Assembly: GCF_047948215.1 (NCBI RefSeq)
Contig: NC_134460.1
Coordinates: 149,104,049 to 149,168,048, forward strand
From: Lycorma delicatula
Taxonomy: Eukaryota; Arthropoda; Insecta; Hemiptera; Fulgoridae
Direction: 5' to 3'
DNA length: 64,000 nucleotides
Shown: positions 1 to 11,700 of the stretch, piece by piece
How the letters are laid out: each line of letters begins with the position of its first letter
How positions within the stretch are numbered: the first letter of the stretch is position 1
Notes under the pieces: model-generated
Database searches by the model: none
The model's input: only the letters and a program-made list of their open reading frames with translations
What the model was told of the DNA's origin: nothing
Position numbers and translations under genes: made by a program

Positions 1-325
1 AAGTTTGACTTTATTTACTTCTGGAAGAAGTTCTCTTAAACGTTTCAAGTTTTCATCTCACCTTCTTCATCCATGGACTTCACAAAAGTTTTCATTATTT
101 CTAACTTCATCTGAAGCAGAGGAAGAAGAACCTTCTCGGATTCAAGAGAGGCATACCAGACACTTTTATCACTTGGTCAAAGGAAGATCTGTGGCCAGCC
201 TTTTTTTGTTACAATATGTTACTATGCTGGTCTGCTGTCCCTGAAACATTAAAAGCACCAGTATTTTGTGAATCCATCTTGAAGACCATAACTATAGTTG
301 TGACATTCAAATCTTACCAACTTTC
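1..325 (-). pseudogene. Fragment of mobile-element protein, same family as 7.6-9.06 kb
   Basis: Read on the minus strand, this stretch resembles the C-terminal half of an unnamed protein family that is repeated in many insect genomes. A degenerate form of the motif PPLHIKLGLMKNFVKAVDK is visible as LLPLLQMKLEIMKTFVKSM around 100-160. It is followed, after a frameshift, by a match to the downstream FKYLREKFP-type segment. The better copy of the family lies at 7600-9060 on the plus strand. The plus-strand open frame at 5-244 is only the complement of this relic, although its acidic stretch can look gene-like. The fragment is cut by the window start. The family link is my recollection of repeated insect sequences and no catalytic residues are known to me. 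Confidence 0.5.
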
Positions 326-768
326 CAGTTAAACTGTTTGTATTTAATTGCATTCAGAATAGCAACCATGTTATATGTTTCTTTCACCAAAACTGAATTA
401 GCAACTGGTGTATATGGTTTCTAGTTTCCTTTATGGAATAAAACTGTTTTTAGCTTATATCTAAATGAATCAATAAAAAGTGCTATTCTGTAGATATATT
501 CACTTTTCCTAGTTCAATTGTTAATGTACGTCAAAACACACACAAAAAGAACTTCCATTTTATAAAACACTGAGAAAATAATGCTTTTTTTCTGTAAAAT
601 GTAAAAAAGTAGTTTTTTCATGTCAATGTTATAGATTAATGATTAATTATTAAGTAATATAGCAGTTAAATTGAAAACTAAACATTAAAAAATATTAAGT
701 TAATATAAAACAGAAATTAAGTTAATCTACAAATATTAAAATGAAAGATATCCACTGTTTTGATTAAA
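326..768. other. AT-rich stretch, no gene seen
   Basis: A/T-dominated sequence with several AATAAA-like words but no splice-supported or long open frame. I see nothing functional. Confidence 0.4.
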
Positions 769-1545
769 ATTTTTTTTTTTGCCTTCACTCATTAGACTGG
801 TTTGATGCAGCTCTCCAAGATTCCCTATCTAGTGCTAGTCGTTTCATTTTAGTATACCCTCTACATCCTACATCCCTAACAATTTGTTTTACATATTTCA
901 AACGCCTGCCTGCACAATTTTTCCCTTCTACCAGTCCCTCCAAATTAAAGCGACTATTCCAGGATGCCGTAATATATCGCCTATAGCCTGTCTCTTCTTT
1001 TAACTATATTTTTCCAAATGCTTTTTTCTTCATCGATTTGCCACAACACTTCATTTGTCACTTTGTCCACCCATCTGATTTTTAACATTCTCCTATAGCA
1101 CCACATTTCAAAAGCTTCTAGTCTTTTCTTCTCAGGTACTCCGATCATCCAAGTTTCACTTCGAGATAAAGCTACGCTCCAAACATGTACTTTCCACAAT
1201 CTTTTCCTGACATTTAAATTAAATTTTGATGTAAACAAATTATATTTCTGACTGAAGGCTCATTTCGCCTGTGCTGTTCGGCATTTTATATCACTCCTGC
1301 TTCATCCATCTTTAGTAATTCTACTTCCCAAATAACAAAATTCTTCTACCTTCGTAGTATTTTCTCTTCCCATTTTTATATTCAGTGGTTCATCTTCATT
1401 ATTTCTACTACATTTCATTACTTTTGTTTTGTTCTTGTTTATTTTCATGCGATAGTTCTTGCGTAGGACTTCATCCATGCCATTCACTGTTCCTTCTAAA
1501 TCACTTTTACTCTCACCTAGAATTACTATATCATCACCAAATTAA
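769..1545 (-). mobile_element. RTE-like non-LTR retrotransposon, 5'-truncated 3' end
   Basis: This is the 3' part of an endonuclease/reverse transcriptase LINE read right to left. Its poly-A tail appears as the T run at 769-780. Broken frames carry the post-RT segment INKNKTKVMKCSRNNEDEP, then EEFCYLGSRITKDG, then the C-terminal ETW...EKKRLEAFEMWCYRRMLKI block ending in IWKNIVKRRDRL. The same blocks recur at 10.8-13.4 kb and 44.7-45.6 kb, so this is a multicopy family. The RT catalytic core is missing because of 5' truncation, and frameshifts plus stops show it is dead. RTE assignment rests on resemblance to insect endonuclease-reverse transcriptases. Confidence 0.75.
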
Positions 1546-1700
1546 TTGGAAGAAGCAGAGTTTTTAATGCAAGAAGATTTTAATAATCTATTAAAGTGGC
1601 TTCATGACAAAGGCCTAGTTATTAATGTTAAAAAAAACTGTTGTTTTACATATAAGATCTCCTTATCTTCGATCCCAAAGACCGTGCACACCTGAGTGAT
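1546..1700 (+). pseudogene. Short reverse-transcriptase fragment of another LINE
   Basis: Directly after the RTE copy, one plus frame reads roughly EDFNNLLKWLHDKGLVINV, with a LHIRSP-like piece after a frameshift. This resembles the region after the catalytic YADD box of jockey or CR1-like reverse transcriptases. The fragment is only about 50 codons and broken, so the call is tentative. Confidence 0.3.
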
Positions 1701-2927
1701 CTAGAACCTGAGGTTTTTTCAAGGAGAGCACTGCCACTTTTCAGTTAAATTCTCACCATGTAAGCATCTATCTACTACAAAAAGCATACCAAAACACGAC
1801 TCTGTGCCTACATCCAGCCGTTCTCGAGATAACCCTTTTCTCAACATTTTTTGAAGTTGATGCTGAAATAAAATGAAAATGTGCTCAGTTAACAGTTTTA
1901 TTCACTTTTAAATTAATTGTAAAATCGGACATCATTACTTTCAGTGAAAGCAAATAATAAAAAAATTAAAATTTCTACTTATGAAGGTTGTTTAATTACT
2001 TAGGGAGTTGATTTAAATATTAAATAAATATTTTGAAATTATTTTTAAAAAAACCATACAACTACCATTGCTTGCAAAATAATTTTATAAAAAATATTTT
2101 TTGTTAGCTTATACCAATAGCTAGTAGATTGTTTTATCGTTTTTTTTTTCCATTTGGTAATCTGATCTAAAGTTATTATTTTTTTTCAGAGCAAGTTTAG
2201 TTCTTTCTTCCTGTTGTTGATTAGTTCTTCACTCAAGATTTTGAGGCATAACCATTTTTATTTTTTCCTTGCAATAATTTGTCTTTTACCTTGTCAAAAA
2301 CCTCTAGGAGGTTTTTATTCTTTCAGACTGTTGCCCTTTTTTCTCCAATCCATTCTCCTCTGTTAAGTTTTGTCTTTTCACATACAGGAATCTTTAACTC
2401 AAAATTACTTTCTGTATTCTTTTCAATCTAGACAATCTCTTATTTTAATGTTGAACTTTTTGAGCTCTTCTTTCATCAGTTTAACACAGCCACTTTGATG
2501 TTTATAGTTCCAGAGTTTATTGAAAATCTGTTTAGCCTTGATTGGTTCATTTGGACAAGCAATGATAGGTTCATCCATTGATGTCCATCCATAGGTGTTA
2601 AAAAAAGTGAGTTCATTCCATTTGCTGGTACAGCCACTTGGTTATTCTGAATTTTTTGTTTTCAGTTATACTGTTAAAGAAAACGCTTTCATACTTTTAT
2701 TTGCTTTTACACTTGATGGCTCTTCAAATAATAAATATGATCGGGTACCTATTTAACGTAAAGAATGAAAAAAAATTTATGCTGCTTCAAAAACAGTAAA
2801 TTTTCATATTCTTAAAATTGGTAATATGTTTACAAAAAAATAAATAAAATAAAATAATCACCAATCAGAGAATTGAAAAAGCATTTTAATTATTTCTGGA
2901 ATTGAAAGAATTTTGCGGTATTTTATA
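1701..2927. other. Intergenic; possible minus-strand coding relic at 2170-2590
   Basis: Mostly AT-rich. On the minus strand from about 2590 down to 2170, frames interrupted by stops give lysine- and glutamate-rich, coding-like peptide starting MDEPIIACPNEPIKAKQIFN. It could be a decayed transposon ORF, but I do not recognise the family. Confidence 0.3.
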
Positions 2928-4005
2928 CTGGATGATTCAAAAAGGACTTCACAAATCTAAAAGCATATAAGAATTTATTTAGATGCACATATAAGCTTTG
3001 CACATATTCAGAAGAAATCAACACAAACTTGTGTCATGTGAGACTGGCATTCCCCAAATGATTGTTGGTTCATTCATACAAACTAACGATGGTTATGGTT
3101 CAATACATTTCAGTTTTGTAACAATACAAGTATTGTTACAGTACTGTATTGTACGGTTTTGTACAATACATTTTGCAGTTTTGTGTGGAAATGATAGATA
3201 GAAATGCAGACAACAGTACATTTCTAGACAATGTAATTTTTAGTGATGATCAGCGTTTCACATCAGTGGCAAGGTGAACACCCATAACTGCCAAATATGG
3301 GATAGCGAAAATCCTGATAAAACTTTGCAGCACATTCATGATGTCTCTAAGGTTAATGTTTTTTGTGCTGTAAGTAAACAAAGACTGTACTGTATGGCTG
3401 GTTCTTCCAGGAGAGAACTGTAAATGGTATCGTTTATCTGGATATACTTCAGAATTTTCTAATTCCTCAGTTAGATGATGATGACTAAGACTGATGCAGA
3501 ATTTTCTAATTCCTCAGTTAGACGATGATGACTAAGACTGATGCCATTACTATCAGCAAGACTGGTCACCGCCTCACTTACGTCTAGAAGTCCAAAACTT
3601 TTTTGATACTCGATTCCCAGGTTGGTAGATCAGTCATAAAGGTCCAATTGCATGGCCACTTCGCTTCCCAGATTTGACCCCGCTAGATTTTTTCGTGTGG
3701 ACTTTCATTAAAATTCATTAAAATTTATGTACCACATTTGCATGCTGATCTTGTTGAGCCAAGACTTCGATTTAATGCCACAGTTGCCGAGGTAACACCC
3801 AATTTGCTGGCTAGTCTGGAATGTAATCGACTTCAGGTGGAATGTATGTTGCATTAATAATGGAAGCCATATCGAACCAAAGTGAATGTTGGGTGACAAA
3901 TTTAATGTGTTTTTCTATGAGATGAGACTTCAACTGAATCTGTAAGTAATCTCAATAAATTTTTATATGCTTTTAAAGTTGTGAAGTCCTTTTTGAATCA
4001 CCCGG
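2928..4005 (+). mobile_element. Tc1/mariner-superfamily DNA transposon relic (DDE_3-like)
   Basis: The ends form inverted repeats: ctggatgattcaaaaaggac at the left and its complement, ending tttttgaatcacccgg, at the right. A TA dinucleotide flanks each end (2926-2927 and 4006-4007). Inside, frameshifted plus-strand frames give NVIFSDE-like and WFFQE...NGIVYLDILQNFLIPQL-like peptides. These match the DDE region of the Tc3-type transposases common in insects, and a downstream segment resembles their C-terminal helix. Length near 1.08 kb is close to a complete small element. Many stops and a 47-bp internal duplication show it is inactive. The subfamily is not certain. Confidence 0.7.
3451..3544. 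repeat. 47-bp tandem duplication inside the transposon
   Basis: Two adjacent copies (3451-3497 and 3498-3544) starting agaattttctaattcctcag differ at one base. It falls in the transposase frame just before the expected second catalytic aspartate. Confidence 0.9.
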
Positions 4006-4098
4006 TATTTATAAATTATTTTACCTTGTACAAGTTGCATATTTATATTTCTTTTTACAAACCCCATGAATAGGCTATAGAAGTAATCTCAAATAAAT

Positions 4099-4118
4099 GT
4101 GTGTGTGTGTAAATAAAC

Positions 4119-4170
<52 letters not shown>
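4099..4170. repeat. (GT)n/(AT)n microsatellite
   Basis: A GT run, a short spacer, then about 20 AT dinucleotides. Open frames across it are artefacts of the repeat. Confidence 0.95.
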
Positions 4171-4172
<2 letters not shown>

Positions 4173-5632
4173 GTTTGTGACTGATTCATGATAAACACCT
4201 GGCAAAAACAACTAAAGATAAATTGATGAAAATTTTTATACATACATGTTCTTACAATGTAAGTGCACACAAAAATTATTTTTTGAAAGTGTTAAAATGG
4301 AGCAACAATGAAATTTTTTATTTATTTTTTTTTTCTTAGTAACAAATGAAGATATCAGCCTAATTTTTGGTGTTATTATAAACGAGATGTTCAGTAGATT
4401 TGGGCTTGAAGATACTGTTCAGATAAATATCTAAAAACCATTCTGGGGTTTTCCAATTTCCATTTTTTAAGGGGTGCAACGGTATGCAACACAGAGGCTC
4501 AGCCACTGTCCCTGCCTCTGTTACTGTATTATGTGTGACACTACTGGTGTCCAGTCGCTGTCAAGCCTGTAGTCTATCAAGGCTCTGGTTACTTGACTAA
4601 AAAACTTAAAATAAAAGAGTTTGTAATTAAAAAAAAAAAAGCTGAAACAAAGTACGGTAACCTCCTTGGGGTGTTTGATAACACTAAGAACCAGACACAA
4701 TACATTTTTACCTGTACAAAAAACAGGTAATCAGCTATAAGTAATATTTTTAAGATGGAAGCCATGTATTTTGAAACCCGCTTTCTTCAGATCATTCAAA
4801 GCTTCAGGTCCTGTACTGATCAAACTGTTGTTCTTAAGAATTTACAATACAGTGATTTTTTTAGAAATTGAACAGGCTTTAATTTTTATTTATCATTATT
4901 CTCTTAAGCATGAGTTTAATGAACCCGGGGAGCAGAGCCTCCTGGCTAGGCGAGAAGAGCTCGCCCTAACCTGTCAACTATCCCCCACTACAGTGGGAAA
5001 TGCAAGTAACCACATAGCATAGGTGAAGGAAGTTGTGATGTGGATGCTAGCGTGTGTGTGTGCACGCGTGCATGTGTGTGTGGAGAGTGATTAAGTGGGT
5101 ATTAAAAAACAATACGGCCAAAAAATTTTAAAATGATGTAACAGTAATATTCAAATATTCTGTTTGACACACTAAATAAAAAATTTAGGAGACCATGAAA
5201 CATTTGCTAATCTAGTACTGCTATATTTTTTATTGCTTTAGAATTAACTATGAACAAGACAGTTTATTAGAGAATTTTTAAACTTCAAATCATTCTTTTC
5301 TGAAGTAATTCTCTTTGGAAATTTTGAGTATAACTATAAACTTTATAATGAAAGCTTATTCATTAAATAAAAGGAGACCCTCTTCCCTTAATAGGGATGG
5401 ACTTTTCAGGCTAATTTTTTTAATTATAAAAAAGTGACCTCTTATTCAATTCAATATTTTATTTCTTTGTGCTAAGTTTCAGTTATTTTTTTATAATAAA
5501 TGTAATTTTTTCTTTCTGTACATTGCAAGTATGGATAGACTTAATGCAATGTCTAGCATAAAAGATAAGATTAAAATTTATTTATTACTCACCAGTAATT
5601 TAATAGTTAAATGTATTGGTTTTCTTTTACAG
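4171..5632. other. Non-coding stretch upstream of the first RRP7A exon seen
   Basis: No convincing coding sequence. A GC-richer patch at about 4920-5095 ends in a GT/CA-rich simple repeat. I searched this stretch for an RRP7A start exon ending in a phase-1 donor and did not find one. Confidence 0.4.
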
Positions 5633-5772
5633 TTGTAAATTTAAAATTTGATGAAAATAGTACATCTTGCCACCATCTTTATATGAAGAGACATTCTGTA
5701 AGAGAAAAATACCCAGAAAAACCTAGTGATAGAACATTATTTATTTTGGGGATTCCTCCTTATTGTACCGAG
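5633..5772 (+). CDS. RRP7A: RRP7A first exon found
   Basis: Acceptor tttcttttacag before 5633 and donor gtaagt at 5773. It enters with two bases of a split codon and ends on a codon boundary. It encodes the start of the RRM-like domain through PPYCTE. An in-frame ATG at 5611 lies in the intron and would overrun the acceptor, so it is not the start. Confidence 0.9.
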
Positions 5773-8700
5773 GTAAGTAAATTCTGTCACTGATTTAGGA
5801 TAACTAGTAATGCAATGTATACTTCTTTTGACTTTATTTTATTTTTTTTTTAATAACTCAGATTTAAGAAGGATCAGACCATTGATGTCTATTGGCAGCA
5901 TTAGATGCACAGCATTGTATTGAATAGCAAGTCAACACATGACTTCCTTGTATTCCTATTAAATTACATTTACACATTTTTTATTAAAATAAAAACTACA
6001 TCAAATTTTATTTCATTAAAAACTTCTAATATTTATCTTTTTTTTTTCTTTGTTATTGGATTACTATTTATTATAAATTCTTTTTTACAATGAGAGGTTA
6101 ATAATTATTAATAAATCAATATTTTTAAATTAAAAAAAAAGTTAAAAAAAAGAAATGAGATGAAGTCTGATTTGAACTGATGAGCCTTCCCTTTGGATCC
6201 AAATATTTCATTAATTAAAATTTTATTTGGCTATAACTCTGGAACCAATGAAAATAAGTACCCCTTATGATATATTGTTGAAAAGCTCTCAATGAGGGCT
6301 TATTACTCCAGTTAAGAAAAAATCCAAAATCCAATTTTTTTGGATTTTGAGCTTTTTGGACACTTTTGGTCCAGTTGATTGCAATTAAAAGGGAAAGTGC
6401 ACAACTAGATGTTACAAATCCAAAATTTCAACATTCTATGGTTAATCGTTTTTGAGTTATGTGAGATACATACAGACATCACGCCGAAACTAATCAAAAT
6501 GGATTCAAGGATGGTCAAAACCCATCCCTGAAAACCATCCAATCCAATCTGAAAACCAAAATTTTTTGTGGTCACAATACTTCCTTACTTTGTAGAAGAA
6601 AGTAAAAAAAACTACAACTTATATTTATTTCTAAGCAGTCTACTAGGGATCATTTTGGTTTTTCTGGCATTTTTCCCACCACCATCCCATTCGGTCACCC
6701 TAAAAGCATAAGACTGAATGTCTGTGCCACAAATGGCTACTGTGCCTCAAAACGGTTTAGTGACCAATATCTAATGTTTCTGTGCTGAGCTTATTTATTA
6801 GGTACAATGCCTTTATTTTTCATATATCTCCAGTTATTCAACATGTTTTATTAATGCTGATGTATTGTTTTTGTTTACTCAACTTTGTTTAATACCTAAT
6901 GCGTTTGAAAAGTAACTATATACCTGTTGTGCACAAATGCAACAATACAACACGTAAAATCAACTTACCTTAGAGTAAATCTGAAAGTAGTTCTCGAGAT
7001 ATTTACAAATATTTCTTCTTGTTCTTAATACTCTCACAAGTTGTTCAGATGGATTGTTATTGATGAAGTCATGAATAGCAGTTTGAAGTTCCTGGAGGCT
7101 GTGGGGGTTTCCTCGATAAACATTACTTTTTGCATAACTCCTAAAGTAAACATACAGTGGACTTAAGTCTTGAGTATATGAGGTGGCCACAAGCCATTGT
7201 AGCTTAACAACCCTTGCAATACCTTATTGGACTGCCTGTTTGTATACACCATATTGAATCCAAGAATTATTAATTTCATCCTTGGTTAGCTTTCTCTTGA
7301 ACTGATGAAGGATTTTATCAGTGTAGGATTGTGCGCACGTGTGTTTCATGCTGTGTTTTATTGCACTCCATGGTGAAAAACTTTTATGAAATATTTTAAG
7401 TAATTAAGTATTTATAAATTAAAAATTAATTATTGTTATATTTAAGTAAGTAAACTACTTTCATTCATTAAAACATTTTGAATTTTATAGTGAATAAAAA
7501 TTGGGATTGTAATGATTTTTCAAATATTTTTTTTTTCATTTGTGGATAATTCACTACAAAAAGTCAACGAAAACCAGTATAGAATCTGCTGAAAACAACT
7601 TGCAAATGTTATTTTAACTGTCCCTTGGGAGATCAAAGTAAATCCTGGGCTCCACATGTAGCATGCATGAAGTGCTACATTAGACTAATCCATCGTTATA
7701 AAGAAAAAAAGCATTTACTTTTTGGCATACCTATGATTTGACGAGAGCCTACTAACCATTACGGTGACTGCTATTTTTGCTTAACAAATGTTACTGGTTT
7801 CAATTCAAACAATAAAAGCAGTATCGCATCCCTAAATGTTCATTCAGCTGTAAGACCAGTACTTCATGGTGTTGATTTACCGATTCTGATTGCTCCAACT
7901 TCTTGGAAAGAAATTTCTGATTCTCCAGAAAGCTCAACCGATGAATCCCCAACTTCAATAGATATTAATTACATTCCAGAAGAATCAAATACTGAATCTC
8001 AACTCATCACACAAGCAGAACTGAACGACCTAATTCATGACTTGTACTTGTGGAAACAACATGCAGAAATCCTAGGTTCATGTCTTAAAGAATGGAATTT
8101 ATTAAACAAGTATACTAAAATTTCAGTTTATAGAAATTGAAACAAAAATTTACTGAAATACTTTAGAAGAGATGGTTTAATTTGTTCCTGCCATGATGTT
8201 AGTGGTCTAATGTCTGAACCAGACATTGAATGTGTTATTCATGATCAGTTTTTATTTATAGACTCATCAAAAAGAAGCTTAAAGGCAGTGTTGTTGCATA
8301 ACTCGAATAAGTTTATTTGTATACTAGTAGCACATCTGTAGGAATGAAGGAAACATGAAAGTATGTCAGAAATTTTATTTTAAAAGCTTTTAAGTATGAT
8401 GAACACTCATGGCAAATCATTGCTGACCTGAAAGCAATAGGGCTTCTTCTTGGTTTCCAGAGTGGCTTTAAAAAATATATGTGTTTTTTGTGTTTGTGGG
8501 ATAGTCGGGCTACAGATAAACACTATGCAGTTAAAGACTGACCAAAAAGAAATCAGTTTACCTCAGGAAAGGAAAATGTTGACAATATTCTCCTTGTCAA
8601 AGCAGATCATATTATTTTACCACCTCTACACATAAAACTAGGCCTGATGAAGAATTTTGTAAAAGCAGTAGATAAAGATGGAGACAGCTTTAAATATTTA

Positions 8701-11700
8701 GCTGAAGTATTTTCTTGATTAAGTGAAGCCAAATTAAAAGAGGTAATTCTATCAGGCTGCAAATAAGAAAATTCATGGAAATCTATTTGACAGCAAAATG
8801 AATCCTAAAGAAGTAGTAGCATGGAAGTCATTCAAAGATGTCATTACTGGTGTTCTTTGAAACAAAAAAGCTGAAAACCATGATTAGCTTATACAAGAAC
8901 TCTTAGTAAACTACAAAAATTTAGGCTGCAGAATATCATTGAAAATTCATGTTTTACATTCTCATTTGGACTTTTTCCCTTTAAACTTGGGTGACATCAG
9001 CGACAAACAAGGCTTTACAACGAGAAGGCTTTACTAAACACAAAAGGAAAATAAGAAAAAATAAAAAAATGTTAATGTTTGTAAAATAAAGGTAGGAATT
9101 TTAATTACTATTTTTGTATTCTATTATTTAAGAACTTTCTCAGTATTTTAAAGAGTCATAACTAAAAATCTGAGGGTGATGAAGAACTGATTTCATTTTA
9201 AGATTCAGTATAGAAAACATTCAAATTCACCTACTTTTATCTCGGTTCCAAATTATTATTTTTTTTTTTTTGTTGACCTGTGATATTAATAAATATTTAT
9301 ATACTGATTTTGAAATTTGCTTTGAAATTTATATAGAAATCTTTGAAAAATTTATTTACAAAGTTTGGTGCTGTGGAATCTGTTTTCATTCATAATAAAC
9401 CAACATCATCTGCACCTCATGTTGAAAATTCTAAATTTTTTAAGATACATCCAGAAATTAAGGTGAGTATAACAAAAAAATTACCTGGACAGAATTTTAG
9501 CAGTATTTTTTCTTTATAGACCATACTTACTTTTTCAGAATGATAGCAGTAATAATGTTGTGTATGTGTTTTATAAAATTCACTATGTATACATTAATTT
9601 AGCTGGAAGGATTATCTTCTGGAGACAAAAAATAAAAGATTGCTCCAGTTTAGATTAACTAAAATGGGTATTTAATTTTGAAGAAATAAAAAAAAAACTA
9701 TAAATATTCATAAAACAAATTTTGTAAATAGGCAGCATAAAAAACCTATTGAAGAAGTTGTATAAGGATCTCTTAAAGATAATACAACGCATCAGGATAA
9801 GTGTAACATCTGAAATAGTTCAGTTAAGAAAAAAGTATTTACGATGTATAAACTTAAAAGCAAGAAAATATTTAAAACAATGTATAAGTTGTGCATAAAA
9901 TATTCAAGCAGTGTGTTGATGTATGTATATAGTATAATAAAAATCAATCTCTCTTTATAAATTTACAGCAAAATCCAAAACAAAAAACACAAACATCTCT
10001 TCTAACAAATAAATGAATTTTAAAACTCATTTAATCACTCCTAGAGACATTTTCAAAACATTTAAAAAAAGCTGCATAACAAAAAATAAAACTCAAAATT
10101 TTAATTACTGTCAAGGAATACATAATGAAATTAATTCTTTAAAACAGATAATTTATTACGACTCATGTTTCCTTTGCTGAGTTTATGCAGTATATAATGT
10201 AAAATAATGTAGATATATAATGCATTAATTCAATGCAGAAATGGATTTATTAATCTGTTGCTTTACACTACCTATTGCAACCTTTCTTATTTTTGTATAC
10301 CTATGTAAAGAATCTGAGTGTCAACAGACACCAGTTAACAGTAATATTTTCTGAGAATAGTAATATTCATTATACAGCCAGTCACTATGGTGAACAGAAC
10401 AAAGGAAGGTCTTTCTTGCATAGTCAAATATTACCTGTATTTGAGAGAGTTTAGTAAGCTTATATACAGCTGTACATTTGGCTCAATGAAGAAGCTAACG
10501 GGAAACCATTCCATTTCTTACTTTTCCTACAAAACCCCGACGGGTTTATGGGTTTATTATGCTTGTTATTCTTAAAAATGGTTGTGTCAGTTTCAAGAGT
10601 GACTTGTATCATATCACCTACAACAATTGTAGTCGTAGTTATATCATTCAGGCACTTGCATACATACTTAATATGGTATGATCAAGTTAACATTGCATGC
10701 GGAAAAAATGTGTGACGTAAATAAAGATTTCTAAACAGCCAGTTGATTCTGTAGTTATATGGATAGTTACAAGTAGAGGCAGGTTGTAAGCATCTATGCA
10801 GTTCTTCATGTATTGCAGTTTTTTTTTTGTTTTTTTTTTTGTCTTCAGTCATTTGACTGGTTTGATGCAGCTCTCCAAGATTCCCTATCTAGTGCTAGTC
10901 GTTTCATTTCAGTATACCCTCTACATCCTACATCCCTAACAATTTGTTTTACATATTACAAACATGGCCTGCCTACACAATTTTTTCCTTCTACCTGTCC
11001 TTCCAATATTAAAGCGACTATTCCAGGATGCCTTAGTATGTGGCCTATAAGTGTGTCTCTTCTTTTAACTATATTTTTTCAAATCCTTCTTTCATCATCA
11101 ATTTGCTGCAATACCTCTTCATATAACTTCATCCACCCACCTGATTTTTAACATTCTCCTATAGCATAAAATTTAAAAACTTCTAATCTTTTCTTCTCAG
11201 GTAATTCAATCGTCCCAAGTTTCACTTCCATATAAAGATACACTCCAAACATATACTTTCAAAAATGCTTTCCTGATGTTTAAATTAATTTTTGATTAAG
11301 CAAATTATATTTCTGACTGAAAGCTCGTTTTACATGTACTATTCTGCATTTTATATCGCTCCTGCTTCGTCCATCTTTAGTAATTCTACTTCCCAAATAA
11401 CAAAATTCTTCTACCTCCGTAGTATTTTCTCTTCCCATTTTTATATTCAGTGGTTCATCTTCATTATTTCTACTACATTTCATTACTTTTGTTTTGTTCT
11501 TGTTTATTTTCATGCGATAGTTCTTGCGTAGGACTTCATCTACGCCGTTCATTGTTTCTTCTAAATCCTTTTTACTCTCGGTTAGAATTACTATATCATC
11601 AGCAAATCGTAGCATCTTTATCTTTTCACCTTGTACTGTTACTCCGAATTTAAATTGTTCTTTAACATCATTAACTGCTAGTTCCATGTAAAGATTAAAA

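Noticed and set aside
5..244. Plus-strand 79-codon open frame with an acidic EEEE stretch
   Set aside because: It is the complement of a mobile-element protein relic recognisable on the minus strand, and it starts at the window edge without an ATG.
4055..4270. Minus-strand open frame with Tyr-Ile repeats
   Set aside because: Translation of the TA/GT microsatellite.
5611..5632. ATG at 5611 as the RRP7A start codon
   Set aside because: A clear polypyrimidine acceptor ends at 5632, and the homologous protein needs about 20 further N-terminal residues, which the intronic codons do not resemble.
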